In this document: positions 8,405 through 16,604 of the stretch, piece after piece
How the letters are laid out: each line of letters starts with the position of its first letter
Numbering within the stretch: position 1 is the stretch's first letter
Assembly: GCF_017301735.1 (NCBI RefSeq)
Contig: NZ_CP071090.1
Span: 1,550,001 to 1,614,000 of the forward strand
Direction of reading: 5' to 3'
DNA: 64,000 nt
Source of the DNA: Pyxidicoccus parkwaysis
GTDB taxonomy: Bacteria; Myxococcota; Myxococcia; Myxococcales; Myxococcaceae
Position numbers and translations under genes: made by a program
Notes under the pieces: generated by a model
The model's input: the letters and a program-made list of their open reading frames with translations, nothing else
The model's database searches: none
What the model was told of the DNA's origin: nothing

Positions 8405-8429
8405 GGGGCGGGCGGAAGCCTTCCGCCCC
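8405..8429. terminator. GC-rich hairpin downstream of argR
   Basis: GGGCGGAAG and CTTCCGCCC form a perfect nine-base inverted repeat around one base (8410-8428). It sits 40-70 bases after the argR stop. No T-tract follows, so a terminator role is only suggested. Confidence 0.35.
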
Positions 8430-8501
8430 AGGACGTCAGACCCCGGTGTTATCTCCGCGTGCATGGAACTGGAGACGGGCGTTGGGGAACATGGGCGGAG
8501 C

Positions 8502-9056
8502 ATGGAACGGAAACGGGCGACCTACGCGGACCTGGAGGCGCTTCCCGACAATGTGATTGGGGAGCTCATCGACGGGGTGCTGTACGCCAGTCCCCGGCCG
8601 GCGGGGCCGCACACGGTGGTGGGCTCACAGCTCGGCTACGAGTTGATTGGTCCGTTCGACAGGGGAAGAGGCGGCCCCGGAGGCTGGGTCATTCTCGATG
8701 AACCCGAGCTGCACCTGGGCGAGGACGTCCTCGTTCCCGACGTGGCGGGCTGGCGTCGCGAGCGGATGCCCAGGCCCACGGAGCATGTGTTCTACACCGT
8801 CGCGCCGGACTGGCTCTGCGAGGTGCTGTCCCCGTCCACGAGGAACCTGGACCGGAAGGAGAAGCTCCCCGTCTACGCGCGCGAGGGCGTGCGGCACGTC
8901 TGGTTGATCGACCCCAAGCCGCGCGTGCTGGAGGTGTTTCGCCTGGGGCCCGGGGGGTACGAGCTGCTCGCCACGCATGAGGGGAATGGCCCGGTCCGGG
9001 CGGAGCCCTTCGAGGCCATCGAGCTGGACCTCGCCTTTCTCTGGGACGAGCGTTAG
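8502..9056 (+). CDS. Uma2 family protein (DUF820, PD-(D/E)XK nuclease fold)
   Basis: This 184-residue protein matches the Uma2/DUF820 family: an N-terminal YADLEALPDNV-GELIDG block, a central LVPDVAGWRRER, and a CEVLSPSTR...LPVYAREGVRHVWLIDP block. The family has a restriction-endonuclease-like fold, and the Asp of VPD, the Glu of CEV and the following Lys fit that active site. Its biological role is not established. The ATG chosen directly precedes the conserved N-terminus; an ATG 39 bases upstream is also possible. It stands alone between argR and the VWA operon. Confidence 0.85.
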   Translation: MERKRATYADLEALPDNVIGELIDGVLYASPRPAGPHTVVGSQLGYELIGPFDRGRGGPGGWVILDEPELHLGEDVLVPDVAGWRRERMPRPTEHVFYTVAPDWLCEVLSPSTRNLDRKEKLPVYAREGVRHVWLIDPKPRVLEVFRLGPGGYELLATHEGNGPVRAEPFEAIELDLAFLWDER

Positions 9057-9155
9057 TCACGGCTCCGGTTACAAGCCGGTTACACCCCTCGCGGCCCTCC
9101 ATTCGTACTGTCCTCAGCGTGCCCACCGAGGCACCGCCGTACGAAAGGACGCACG

Positions 9156-10382
9156 ATGAAACCGGCCCTCAAGCTCCCCGTCATCCTTGGCTCCGCCGCG
9201 GTGCTCGCGGTCTCCGCCCTCCTGCTGGGCACGCCGGCTCCCGGCACTCCGGAGGCCCCGCGCCCGGTGCCGCCGACCCTCGCGCCCGCGCCGCTGCCGA
9301 AGCCGGACGTGGCTCCCGTCACCCACGCGACGCAGGGCCAGCCCGTCATCCAGATTGCCGTGCTGCTCGACACCAGCGGCAGCATGGACGGCCTGCTCGA
9401 CCAGGCCCGCACGCAGCTCTGGAACATCGTCAACCGCTTCTCCCACGCGAAGCGCAACGGCGTGGCCCCTCAGCTCCAGCTCGCGCTCTACGCGTACGGC
9501 AACACGGACCCGGGGGCCAACCGGGACGAAATCCGCCAGGTGGTGCCCTTCACCACGGACCTGGACCTCATCTCCGAGCACCTCTTCTCGCTGCGCACCT
9601 CCGGCGGCTCCGAGCACTGCGGCGAGGTCATCCGCGATGCCACCACACAGCTCGCCTGGAGCAAGGACCCCAATGCCATGCGCCTCATCTTCATCGCCGG
9701 CAACGAGCCCTTCACCCAGGGCCCGGTGGACTTCCATGACTCCGTGAAGGCGGCGCGTGAGCGCGGCATCACCGTGAACACCCTCCACTGCGGCGGCTAC
9801 GAGGAGGGCATCTCCGGGAGCTGGAAGGACGCGGCGGTGCTCGCCGACGGCAGCTACCTCAACATCGACCAGAACCAGCGGGTGGTTGAGATCGCCGCGC
9901 CGCAGGACGCGGAGATTGCCCGGCTCGGCGGGGAGCTGAACAAGACGTACGTGGCCTATGGCGCCACCGGCCAGCAGGCGCAGATGCGGCAGGCCGTGCA
10001 GGACAGCAACTCGCGGGGCGTGTCCCTCTCCAACATGGTGTCGCGCTCCCTCGCCAAGTCCTCGAGCAACTACTCCAACGAGAGCTGGGACCTCGTGGAC
10101 GCGGTGAAGAAGAACCAGGTGGACGTGGCCAGCGTCCGCGACGAGGACCTGCCCGAGCCCATGCGCGGCATGGATGCCGCCGGCCGCAAGGCGTGGCTCG
10201 AGGCGCGCGAGAAGGAGCGCGGCGACATCCAGCAGCGAATCCAGACGCTCAACGCCGAGCGCCAGAAGTTCCTCGCCGAGGCGAGCAAGCAGCAGGCCCA
10301 GAAGGGGGACGACACGCTAGAGGGCGCCATCGGTCAGGTCGTCCAGCGCGAGGCGAAGAAGCGCCAGCTCACCCTGGAGTAG
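9156..10382 (+). CDS. Secreted or membrane-anchored VWA-domain protein
   Basis: The 408-residue protein starts with a hydrophobic segment (residues 8-26, signal peptide or anchor) and a proline-rich spacer. It then has a von Willebrand A domain from about residue 64, with the MIDAS motif DTSGSM (D72, S74, S76). A GGSEHCGEVI segment and IFIAGNEPFTQG are typical of a widespread exported VWA family of unknown function. The C-terminal third is charged, helical and possibly coiled coil. The stop lies nine bases before the response regulator, so the three genes form an operon. A role in sensing or envelope homeostasis is inference. Confidence 0.88.
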   Translation: MKPALKLPVILGSAAVLAVSALLLGTPAPGTPEAPRPVPPTLAPAPLPKPDVAPVTHATQGQPVIQIAVLLDTSGSMDGLLDQARTQLWNIVNRFSHAKRNGVAPQLQLALYAYGNTDPGANRDEIRQVVPFTTDLDLISEHLFSLRTSGGSEHCGEVIRDATTQLAWSKDPNAMRLIFIAGNEPFTQGPVDFHDSVKAARERGITVNTLHCGGYEEGISGSWKDAAVLADGSYLNIDQNQRVVEIAAPQDAEIARLGGELNKTYVAYGATGQQAQMRQAVQDSNSRGVSLSNMVSRSLAKSSSNYSNESWDLVDAVKKNQVDVASVRDEDLPEPMRGMDAAGRKAWLEAREKERGDIQQRIQTLNAERQKFLAEASKQQAQKGDDTLEGAIGQVVQREAKKRQLTLE

Positions 10383-10391
10383 AGTGCCGCC

Positions 10392-11099
10392 ATGGCCGCG
10401 CGCCGAGTGCTCGTCGTGGAGGATGACCCCGCCATCCGGCGCGGAATCGTGGATGCCCTTCGCTTCGAGGGCTATGAGGTCCTCGAAGCGGGAGTCCGGG
10501 CGGAGGGGCAGCGGCTGGCCGAGCGCACTCCGGTGGACCTGGTGCTGCTGGACCTGGTCCTCCCCGACGGCGATGGGTTGGAGCTCCTCCGGGCGGTGCG
10601 CAAGAGCCGGCCCACGCTGCCGGTCATCATCCTCACGGCGCGGGGGCAGGAGGAGGACCGGGTCAACGGCCTGAAGCTCGGCGCGGATGACTACGTGGTG
10701 AAGCCCTTCTCCGTGCGTGAGTTGCTGGCCCGCGCGGGGGCGGTGCTCCGGCGCTCGGCGGAGCGGCCCACGGGGGTGGTGCGCATCGACTTCCCGGGCG
10801 GGCACTTCGAGGTGGAGCGGCGCGAGCTGAGCTTCACCGATGGCTCGCGGGTGGACCTCTCCGAGCGTGAGGCGGAGGCCCTGCGCTACCTCGGAGACAA
10901 CGCCGGGCGCGCCATCTCCCGCGAGGAGTTGCTGGAGCGCGTGTGGCACCTGCCCGCGCGTGGAGTGCAGACGCGCACGGTGGACATGACCATGGCGCGG
11001 CTGAGGGAGAAGCTGCGCGATGACTCGGAGGAACCGCGCGTCATCCTCACGGTGCGGGGCAAGGGATACATGTTCGCCGCGCGGGGTGGCACGGCGTGA
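10392..11099 (+). CDS. OmpR/PhoB-family response regulator
   Basis: The 235-residue protein has a receiver domain (acidic pocket EDD at 10-12, phospho-acceptor D54 in LLDLVLPD, and VKPF lysine) followed by a winged-helix C-terminal domain ending KGYMF. It should regulate transcription when phosphorylated by the kinase encoded downstream. Its TGA overlaps a GTG (GTGA), but that GTG opens a 25-codon mini-frame rather than the kinase, because the junction has been duplicated. Confidence 0.95.
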   Translation: MAARRVLVVEDDPAIRRGIVDALRFEGYEVLEAGVRAEGQRLAERTPVDLVLLDLVLPDGDGLELLRAVRKSRPTLPVIILTARGQEEDRVNGLKLGADDYVVKPFSVRELLARAGAVLRRSAERPTGVVRIDFPGGHFEVERRELSFTDGSRVDLSEREAEALRYLGDNAGRAISREELLERVWHLPARGVQTRTVDMTMARLREKLRDDSEEPRVILTVRGKGYMFAARGGTA

Positions 11100-11194
11100 T
11101 TCGCACCTGGAACGGCGGGATGACGGTGCTGCTCAATGGCGCCATGTGCGCCGCGCGGGGTGGCACGTCGTGATTCGCACCTGGAACGGCGGGA
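11076..11194 (+). repeat. 45-base direct repeat at the regulator-kinase junction (74-base period)
   Basis: Positions 11076-11120 and 11150-11194 are identical over 45 bases except for one G/T change. They cover the last codons of the response regulator, its stop and the next 25 bases. A third, degenerate copy continues to the start of the kinase, because GTGATTCG recurs at 11096, 11170 and 11244, exactly 74 bases apart. Confidence 0.9.
11096..11173 (+). CDS. Putative 25-residue mini-ORF A (GTGA-coupled)
   Basis: GTG overlaps the response-regulator stop (GTGA). The frame encodes MIRTWNGG... and ends in CAARGGTS, a copy of the regulator's own C-terminus (FAARGGTA). It ends in another GTGA that opens mini-ORF B. 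No homology is recognised. It may simply be a by-product of the 74-base duplication, but the layout would allow ribosomes to relay towards the kinase gene. Confidence 0.3.
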   Translation: MIRTWNGGMTVLLNGAMCAARGGTS

Positions 11195-11247
11195 GTGCGG
11201 TGCGTAGCGAGCGAGACATGCGCACCGGGAGAGGCAACCCATCGTGA
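11170..11247 (+). CDS. Putative 25-residue mini-ORF B (GTGA-coupled)
   Basis: This frame again starts MIRTWNGG and runs 25 codons to a TGA that overlaps the GTG start of the histidine kinase. Its second half has diverged from copy A (about 60% by eye over the last 29 bases). No family is recognised; it is reported for its position in the GTGA relay. Confidence 0.3.
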   Translation: MIRTWNGGSAVRSERDMRTGRGNPS

Positions 11248-13010
11248 TTCGCTCCTGGCGCATCTGGATTGCGGTGAGCGCATGCCTGAGTCTCGCGTTG
11301 GCGGGCGTGGTGTGGCTGTCCGCCTTCGCGCTCCGGTTGGACCGCGCGGACCGGCAGGCCCGCGAGAGCGCGGCGCGCGAGGAGAACGCGCGGCTGGCGC
11401 TGTGGCGCCTGGACTCGGACCTGCTGCCCATCGTCGCGCGTGAGAGCGCGGTGTCCGCCGAGGCCTATGGCCCCGTGTCGCCCGCGCGCGGCGTGCTCGA
11501 CGCGAGCCTGCGCCCCATGTCCGAGGGCACCGCCTTCCTCTCCTCGCCACTGCTGGCCCGGCTGCCCGAGCACGTGCTGCTCCACTTCCAGCTTGCCCAG
11601 GACGGCACGGTGTCCTCGCCCCAGGTGGTGGCGCCCGAGCTGCGCGAGTCGGTGGGCGCGTCGCTGTCCACGTCCGAGGCGGCGGTGCTGGAGGGCCGGT
11701 TGCGCGAGCTCACCGCGCTGCTGCGGAAGGCGGACCTGCGGCGGGCCCTCGCGGAGCCTTCACTCCAGCCCCAGCGCGCGGAGGCCCGGAACGAGGCCTC
11801 GAAGACCCTCGGCGACCTCTCCCCCCAGGTGGCGAAGAACGTGAGCGAGTACAGCGCCCGCTCCCGCAGCGCCAACCAGGCATACCGTCAGAGCCAGAAT
11901 CAGAACGCCCTCTTCCTGGACGAGAACCTCCAGCAGGCCGCGCCGCTCACCGAGGACGATGTGGCGATGCGCGCCGTCTGGGTGGGAGACACGCTGCTCC
12001 TGGGCCGGCGCGTCCGCCTGCAGGGCCGGGAGTACGTGCAGGGCTGCTGGCTGGACTGGCCCGGGCTGCGCACGTGGTTGCTCGGACAGGTGCGTGACCT
12101 CTTGCCCTCCGCGGCGCTGGAGCCCGTGCATGGCCGCGAGACCCAGGGCGACGGCCGGATGCTCGCGGCGCTCCCCGTGCGGCTGGTGCCGGGGCCCGCG
12201 CCCGGTTGGGGGGACTCCTCGGGGACGCTCTCCACGCTGCCCGTGGTGCTGATGGTGGCATGGAGCGGCGTGCTCCTGGCGGGCGTGGCGGTGGTGGCGT
12301 TGCTGGTGGGCGTCGTGGCGCTCAGCGAGCGGCGGGGCGCCTTCGTCTCCGCGGTGACGCACGAGCTGCGCACGCCGCTGACCACCTTCCGCATGTACAC
12401 GGAGATGCTGTCCGAGGGCATGGTGCCGGACGAGGGCCGGCGGAAGGAATACTTCGACATCCTCCACCGGGAGGCGGAGCGGCTGAGCCACCTCGTGGAG
12501 AACGTGCTCGCCTACGCGCGAATCGAGCGGGGCCGCGCCCCCGCGCGCCTGGAGCGAGTCGACCTGCGCACCATGCTGCGACGGATGGAGGAGCGGCTGG
12601 TCCAGCGCGCGGCACAGGCGGACATGGAGGTGTGCGTGGACGTGCCCGGAGACATCGCCGTGCTGACGGACCCGTCCGCCGTGGACCAGGTGCTCTTCAA
12701 CCTCGTGGACAACGCATCCAAGTATGCGGCCTCGGCGGAGGACCGGCGCATCCATGTGGAATGCAAGCAGCGGCGGGGACGCGTGGGGCTGGTGGTGAGG
12801 GACCACGGCCCCGGCGTGGACGCAGCGACGGCGCGCCGGCTCTTCGAGCCCTTCTCCAAGTCCGTGCAGACGGCGGCGAAGACGGCTCCCGGAGTGGGGC
12901 TTGGCCTCGCGCTGTGCCGGCGGCTGGCGCGCAGCATGCGCGCGGACCTGCGCTACGAGCGCGAGTCCGGCGGCGGAGCGCGCTTCGTGCTGTGGCTGCC
13001 GTCCGCGTGA
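11244..13010 (+). CDS. Sensor histidine kinase with large periplasmic domain
   Basis: The 588-residue kinase has TM1 at about residues 7-30, a periplasmic region of about 300 residues with no recognised sensor family, and TM2 at about 334-356. A HisKA domain follows with H373 in THELRTPL, then the ATPase N box (NLVDNASKY), a G1 box (DHGPGVD) and a G2 box (GVGLGLALCRRL). The start is GTG, overlapping the stop of mini-ORF B; MIRSWRIW matches the MIRTW start of the duplicated junctions. It pairs with the OmpR-type regulator upstream. The VWA protein may modulate its periplasmic domain, which is inference. Confidence 0.93.
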   Translation: MIRSWRIWIAVSACLSLALAGVVWLSAFALRLDRADRQARESAAREENARLALWRLDSDLLPIVARESAVSAEAYGPVSPARGVLDASLRPMSEGTAFLSSPLLARLPEHVLLHFQLAQDGTVSSPQVVAPELRESVGASLSTSEAAVLEGRLRELTALLRKADLRRALAEPSLQPQRAEARNEASKTLGDLSPQVAKNVSEYSARSRSANQAYRQSQNQNALFLDENLQQAAPLTEDDVAMRAVWVGDTLLLGRRVRLQGREYVQGCWLDWPGLRTWLLGQVRDLLPSAALEPVHGRETQGDGRMLAALPVRLVPGPAPGWGDSSGTLSTLPVVLMVAWSGVLLAGVAVVALLVGVVALSERRGAFVSAVTHELRTPLTTFRMYTEMLSEGMVPDEGRRKEYFDILHREAERLSHLVENVLAYARIERGRAPARLERVDLRTMLRRMEERLVQRAAQADMEVCVDVPGDIAVLTDPSAVDQVLFNLVDNASKYAASAEDRRIHVECKQRRGRVGLVVRDHGPGVDAATARRLFEPFSKSVQTAAKTAPGVGLGLALCRRLARSMRADLRYERESGGGARFVLWLPSA

Positions 13011-13014
13011 GCCC

Positions 13015-13035
13015 CCGGGAGTCGACAGCTCCCGG
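13015..13035. terminator. Hairpin between convergent genes
   Basis: CCGGGAG and CTCCCGG pair perfectly around a seven-base loop, between the kinase stop and the end of the secreted-protein gene on the other strand. There is no T-tract, so this is a possible bidirectional stop signal only. Confidence 0.35.
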
Positions 13036-13065
13036 AGGCTCGGAGTCAGACGCCAGCGGCGGGCA

Positions 13066-13875
13066 TCACTGGAAGTTGAAGATGTAGTTCTGCCCGTAGC
13101 GCGAGTCCCACTGCTGACAACCCTTGCGGTCCTGGTTCGAGAACCACATCTCCAGCGTGCCGGGGCCGGCGGGCAGCGGGATGAAGGCGGGAGCCTGCAT
13201 CCAGTACTGCGAATTGAACTCGCCCCAATCAACAGTCAGGGGCGCCGTGGTCTCCGCGCCGCCGTTGATGCGGTAGTGCACGTAGACGCCCCACGCCTTG
13301 TAGTTGAGGTAGTACGCGCGGCACTGCCCCAGCCGGTCGATGTCGTAGTCCACCATGAGGGTGGTGCCGCCCTGGAGCGTGCCGTAGAGCGAGTGCGTCC
13401 AGCCCTCGTAGAACGACAGCGTCGGGTTCTGCAGCACCTTGGTGTGGAAGTTCCAGCCGACGTTGGAGTCCCAGCTGGAGCAGCCATTGCCGTCGGTCTC
13501 CCGGAACCACACCTCCAATTCGCCACCGGTGGTGAGGTTGATGAGCGCCTCCGCCGGGTTGCCCACGGTGGTGGCATCCGCGACGGGGAAGCTCTGCACC
13601 GTGCCGTGGTTGGTCATCATGAAGCCGGTGATGGCCCACGAGGGGCCGCGGCAGTTGGGCAGTCGGGTCGTGTCGTAGATGATGCGCAGCGGACCGCCGG
13701 CCAGCGGCTGACCGGCGAGCGAGACGCTCCAGTTGGTGCCGAAGGTCAGCGTCGGCGGTCCGGAGAGGGGGGCCGGGACGGACTGGACCTGAACGGCCGT
13801 CTCCGGCTCGGCGAGGGCGGAGGTGGAGGCGAGGCACAGCAACGGCAGCAGGGCGGGCATCAACAGCTTCTTCAT
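13066..13875 (-). CDS. Secreted two-repeat protein of unknown function (DUF6209-like)
   Basis: The 269-residue product has a signal peptide (MKKLL..., cleavage likely after SALA). It then has two tandem copies of a domain of about 115 residues. Each copy carries a YD-x-x-RL-x-x-CR block, a W-x-(I/V) segment, and a closing LE(V/M)WF-x-x-x-D-x-x-GC-x-x-WDS block. The paired cysteines could form disulfides in each copy. It resembles the DUF6209 family as I remember it. The ATG follows GGAG by seven bases; a TTG 12 bases upstream is less likely. It is a single gene. Confidence 0.75.
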   Translation of the reverse strand: MKKLLMPALLPLLCLASTSALAEPETAVQVQSVPAPLSGPPTLTFGTNWSVSLAGQPLAGGPLRIIYDTTRLPNCRGPSWAITGFMMTNHGTVQSFPVADATTVGNPAEALINLTTGGELEVWFRETDGNGCSSWDSNVGWNFHTKVLQNPTLSFYEGWTHSLYGTLQGGTTLMVDYDIDRLGQCRAYYLNYKAWGVYVHYRINGGAETTAPLTVDWGEFNSQYWMQAPAFIPLPAGPGTLEMWFSNQDRKGCQQWDSRYGQNYIFNFQ

Positions 13876-14135
13876 TCGGAGCTCCAACGCACGCGATGGA
13901 AGGTCGGGGTGTCACGGCTGCGTGCGACTCCCCGTGTACCAGCGGACAGGGGGACGTTTCCTCCTGGACATCCAGAATGTGCGGGATTGTGGGAAGTACC
14001 GACTATGGGGCGAAGGATTGTTTCCCCGTGAGAGGGAATGGCTCCGCAATCTCAAGAAATTCCGGCGAAGCCGTAGGTCAGTAGGAGGCGCTGGATTTTC
14101 GGGCCGACAGCGCTCCGCATGCCCTGGAGGGCACC

Positions 14136-14675
14136 ATGAGTCTGTCTGAGTTGACAGAGCTGCTGGATGGCGCGCGCAAGGGGGACACGGGTGCGCGCGA
14201 TGCGCTGATGGCGGTGGCCTACCAGGAGCTACGGCTGCTCGCGCACGAGGCGCCCCGGGTTCCGCCCACGGCGCTGGTGAACGAGGCATGGACGCGTCTT
14301 ACCCACACCGGTGGGGTGGCCTTCGAGAACCGGCGGCACTTCTTCGGCGCGGCGGCGCAGGCGATGCGGCGGGTACTGGTGGACCGCGCGCGCATGCGCC
14401 GGGCGCAGATGCGCGACGCCGCGCAGGAGCGACTGAGCCTCCGTGACGGGGAAATGGAGGCTCCGGCCGGCATGGACATCGAGGTGCTGGAGCTGGAGCG
14501 GGCGCTGTCGGAGCTGGAGACCTTCCAGCCGCGCCTGGCCCGCATGCTGGAGCTGCGCTACTTCGCGGGCTTCGGCCTGCTGGAGTCGGCGGCGGCGCTG
14601 GGCGTGTCGCCCGCCACCGTCCGGCGCGACTGGGCCTATGCCCGCGTCTGGCTGGTGGAGCGGCTGAGCAACTGA
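14136..14675 (+). CDS. ECF sigma factor (TIGR02999-like)
   Basis: The 179-residue protein has sigma region 2 (ALVNEAWTRL, NRRHFFGAAAQAMRRVLVDRAR) and region 4 (LRYFAGFGLLESAAALGVSPATVRRDWAYAR). The HFFGAAAQAMRR text is typical of the ECF group often found beside Ser/Thr kinase genes. No kinase, anti-sigma factor or zinc-binding partner lies next to it here. The 260 bases upstream, shared with the divergent secreted-protein gene, hold no other gene I can support. Target genes are unknown. Confidence 0.9.
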   Translation: MSLSELTELLDGARKGDTGARDALMAVAYQELRLLAHEAPRVPPTALVNEAWTRLTHTGGVAFENRRHFFGAAAQAMRRVLVDRARMRRAQMRDAAQERLSLRDGEMEAPAGMDIEVLELERALSELETFQPRLARMLELRYFAGFGLLESAAALGVSPATVRRDWAYARVWLVERLSN

Positions 14676-14704
14676 CGCCTGGCTTCCGGAATGGGACTTC
14701 GGCT

Positions 14705-14739
14705 CCCGCGCGTCCCGTCTTGGACTGGAGACGCGCGGG
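14705..14739. terminator. Strong hairpin between convergent genes
   Basis: CCCGCGCGTC and GACGCGCGGG form a perfect ten-base stem around a 15-base loop. It lies between the sigma-factor stop and the stop of the DUF885 gene on the other strand. No T-tract is present on either side. Confidence 0.45.
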
Positions 14740-14760
14740 GGCGCGTGACGCGGGCTGAAG

Positions 14761-16533
14761 TCAGCGCATCAGCAGCCGGCGCACGAGCGGCAGGGGCAGG
14801 CTGCCCTGGGACACGAAGGCGTCGTGGAACTGCTTGAGGCTCGCGTTCTTCGCGGCCATGTAGTCGCGCGCGAGCTGCTGAATCTCCAGCTTGCCGTACG
14901 TGTAATACAGATACGTGGGGTTGTACGCGCCACGGCGGGCTTCTTCATAGGCATTGGCCGGTTGCTGGAAGCAGCGCTCACGGAACAGGCGCGCGCCGTC
15001 CTCCACCGTCCAGCCCGCGGTGTGCAGCTTGATGCCGGTGACGTAGCGGCAGTCGCGCAGCAGCGCCTCGGAGAGCTGGGCGAGGCGCAGCTTCGGGTCG
15101 CCGTTGCCGTAGCCCTGGTCCAACATCATCTGCTCCGCGTAGTGGGCCCAGCCTTCCGCGTTGCTGCTCACGCTCACCAGCTTGCGCACCTTGGTGGGGA
15201 AGCGCGGCGCGTAGAGGAACTGGAGGTAGTGGCCCGGCCAGACCTCGTGGATGTTGATGAGGTCCACCACGGGCTTGTTGTAGAGGCGCAGGTGCTCCTC
15301 CTTGTGCTGCGCCGTCCACTCCGGCTCCACGGGCGTGACGTAGTAGAAGGCCTCGGTGGCCTTCGTCTCGTACGGCCCCGGCGTGTCCATGGACGCGAAG
15401 CTCCCCGAGCGCGCGTACGGCGGCGTCTCCTCCACCAGCGGGCGAACCTCGGAGGGAATCGTCACCAGGTCCTTCTCCACCAGGAACCTGCGCACGCCCT
15501 CCACGGAGCGGCGCACGGAGGGAATCAAATCGTCCGCGGTGGGGTGGTCCTTCTCCAGCGTGCCCATGACCTGCGCGGGCGTGAGCTTCGCGTCGATGCG
15601 CTTCGCGGTGGCGACGAAGGCCTGGTAGTCCTTCTCCAGATTCGCCTCGCCGCGCGCGAGCAGTTGCGGCAGCGGCAGGTCAATCATCTCTTCGTAGCGC
15701 AGCTTGGTGAGGAAGCGCTCCTCGCCCAGCGCGTAGCTGCCGGTGGAGCGGGGGAGCAGGTCCGTCTCCAGCCACCGCGCGAAGTCCTTCACCGAGGCCA
15801 CGGCCTGGGCGTTGGCCTGCTTGAACTCGGCGAGCAGCGCGGCGTCGCCACCGGCGGCGTCCGTCGCCCACTGCGCCACCGAGCCCTCGAAGAAGCCCAC
15901 CGAGCCCTTCGTCATGCGGATGGCGAGGTCGGTGAACTCGCGGGGCACGTCCTTCACGTTGGCCCTGCCGGCGATGAAGATGGCGGGCACCTGCTTCAGG
16001 CGCGCAATCACCGAGCGCAGCCGCTCCGCCTTGGGCGCGAAGTCGCGCTTCATGAGCCCATCCACCGCGCTGCCCGGCAGCCCGGCGTAGTTCATGGGGT
16101 TGTGCTCCCAGCCCCGCGCCACGCTCAGCTCGAAGTGGTCGGCGAGGAGCTGCTGCTCGAGCGCCTCGGCGTCGATGGCCTCGTCGAAGGTGAGCGTGTC
16201 GCGGTTCAGCGCGCGCACGCGGGCGAGCAGTGACTCCAGCTCGCGAATGCGGGCCTCGATGCGCGGGCGGCTCAGGTCCTCCAGCTTCGTGTCGTACTCG
16301 TGCAGGCCGACAGCAGTGGCGTTCGACGGGGCATACGCGAAGGACGCGGCGAAGACGGCGTCCACCAGCTCGGGGAAGGACTCGGCCTTCGCGGCGGCGG
16401 GGGCCGGTGGTGCTTCACCCGTGGGCGGAGTGCTGGTGGGGCCAGGGCCCTGCCGGGCGCAGGCGAGCAGGCCACAGCATGCGACGAGCAGGAGACGGCG
16501 GGAGGAGGGAAGGGCGGGGGAGGCTCCGGGCAT
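14761..16533 (-). CDS. DUF885 family lipoprotein (putative metallopeptidase-like)
   Basis: The 590-residue protein begins with a lipobox (LLACAR) and an alanine/proline-rich linker, so it is probably an outer-membrane or periplasmic lipoprotein. The rest matches DUF885: NMYAGLPGSAV-like region, HEVWPGHYLQF (an HExxxGH zinc-like motif), and EGWAHYAEQM, whose glutamate would complete the site. Family members are presumed metallo-carboxypeptidases but few are characterised. It stands alone, convergent with the sigma-factor gene. Confidence 0.85.
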   Translation of the reverse strand: MPGASPALPSSRRLLLVACCGLLACARQGPGPTSTPPTGEAPPAPAAAKAESFPELVDAVFAASFAYAPSNATAVGLHEYDTKLEDLSRPRIEARIRELESLLARVRALNRDTLTFDEAIDAEALEQQLLADHFELSVARGWEHNPMNYAGLPGSAVDGLMKRDFAPKAERLRSVIARLKQVPAIFIAGRANVKDVPREFTDLAIRMTKGSVGFFEGSVAQWATDAAGGDAALLAEFKQANAQAVASVKDFARWLETDLLPRSTGSYALGEERFLTKLRYEEMIDLPLPQLLARGEANLEKDYQAFVATAKRIDAKLTPAQVMGTLEKDHPTADDLIPSVRRSVEGVRRFLVEKDLVTIPSEVRPLVEETPPYARSGSFASMDTPGPYETKATEAFYYVTPVEPEWTAQHKEEHLRLYNKPVVDLINIHEVWPGHYLQFLYAPRFPTKVRKLVSVSSNAEGWAHYAEQMMLDQGYGNGDPKLRLAQLSEALLRDCRYVTGIKLHTAGWTVEDGARLFRERCFQQPANAYEEARRGAYNPTYLYYTYGKLEIQQLARDYMAAKNASLKQFHDAFVSQGSLPLPLVRRLLMR

Positions 16534-16604
16534 GCCGCCGTTCTAGCAACGGCGGCATGGCCCCGCGAGACGAAGGGATGGCGCTGCGTGGCTGACAACA
16601 GAAT

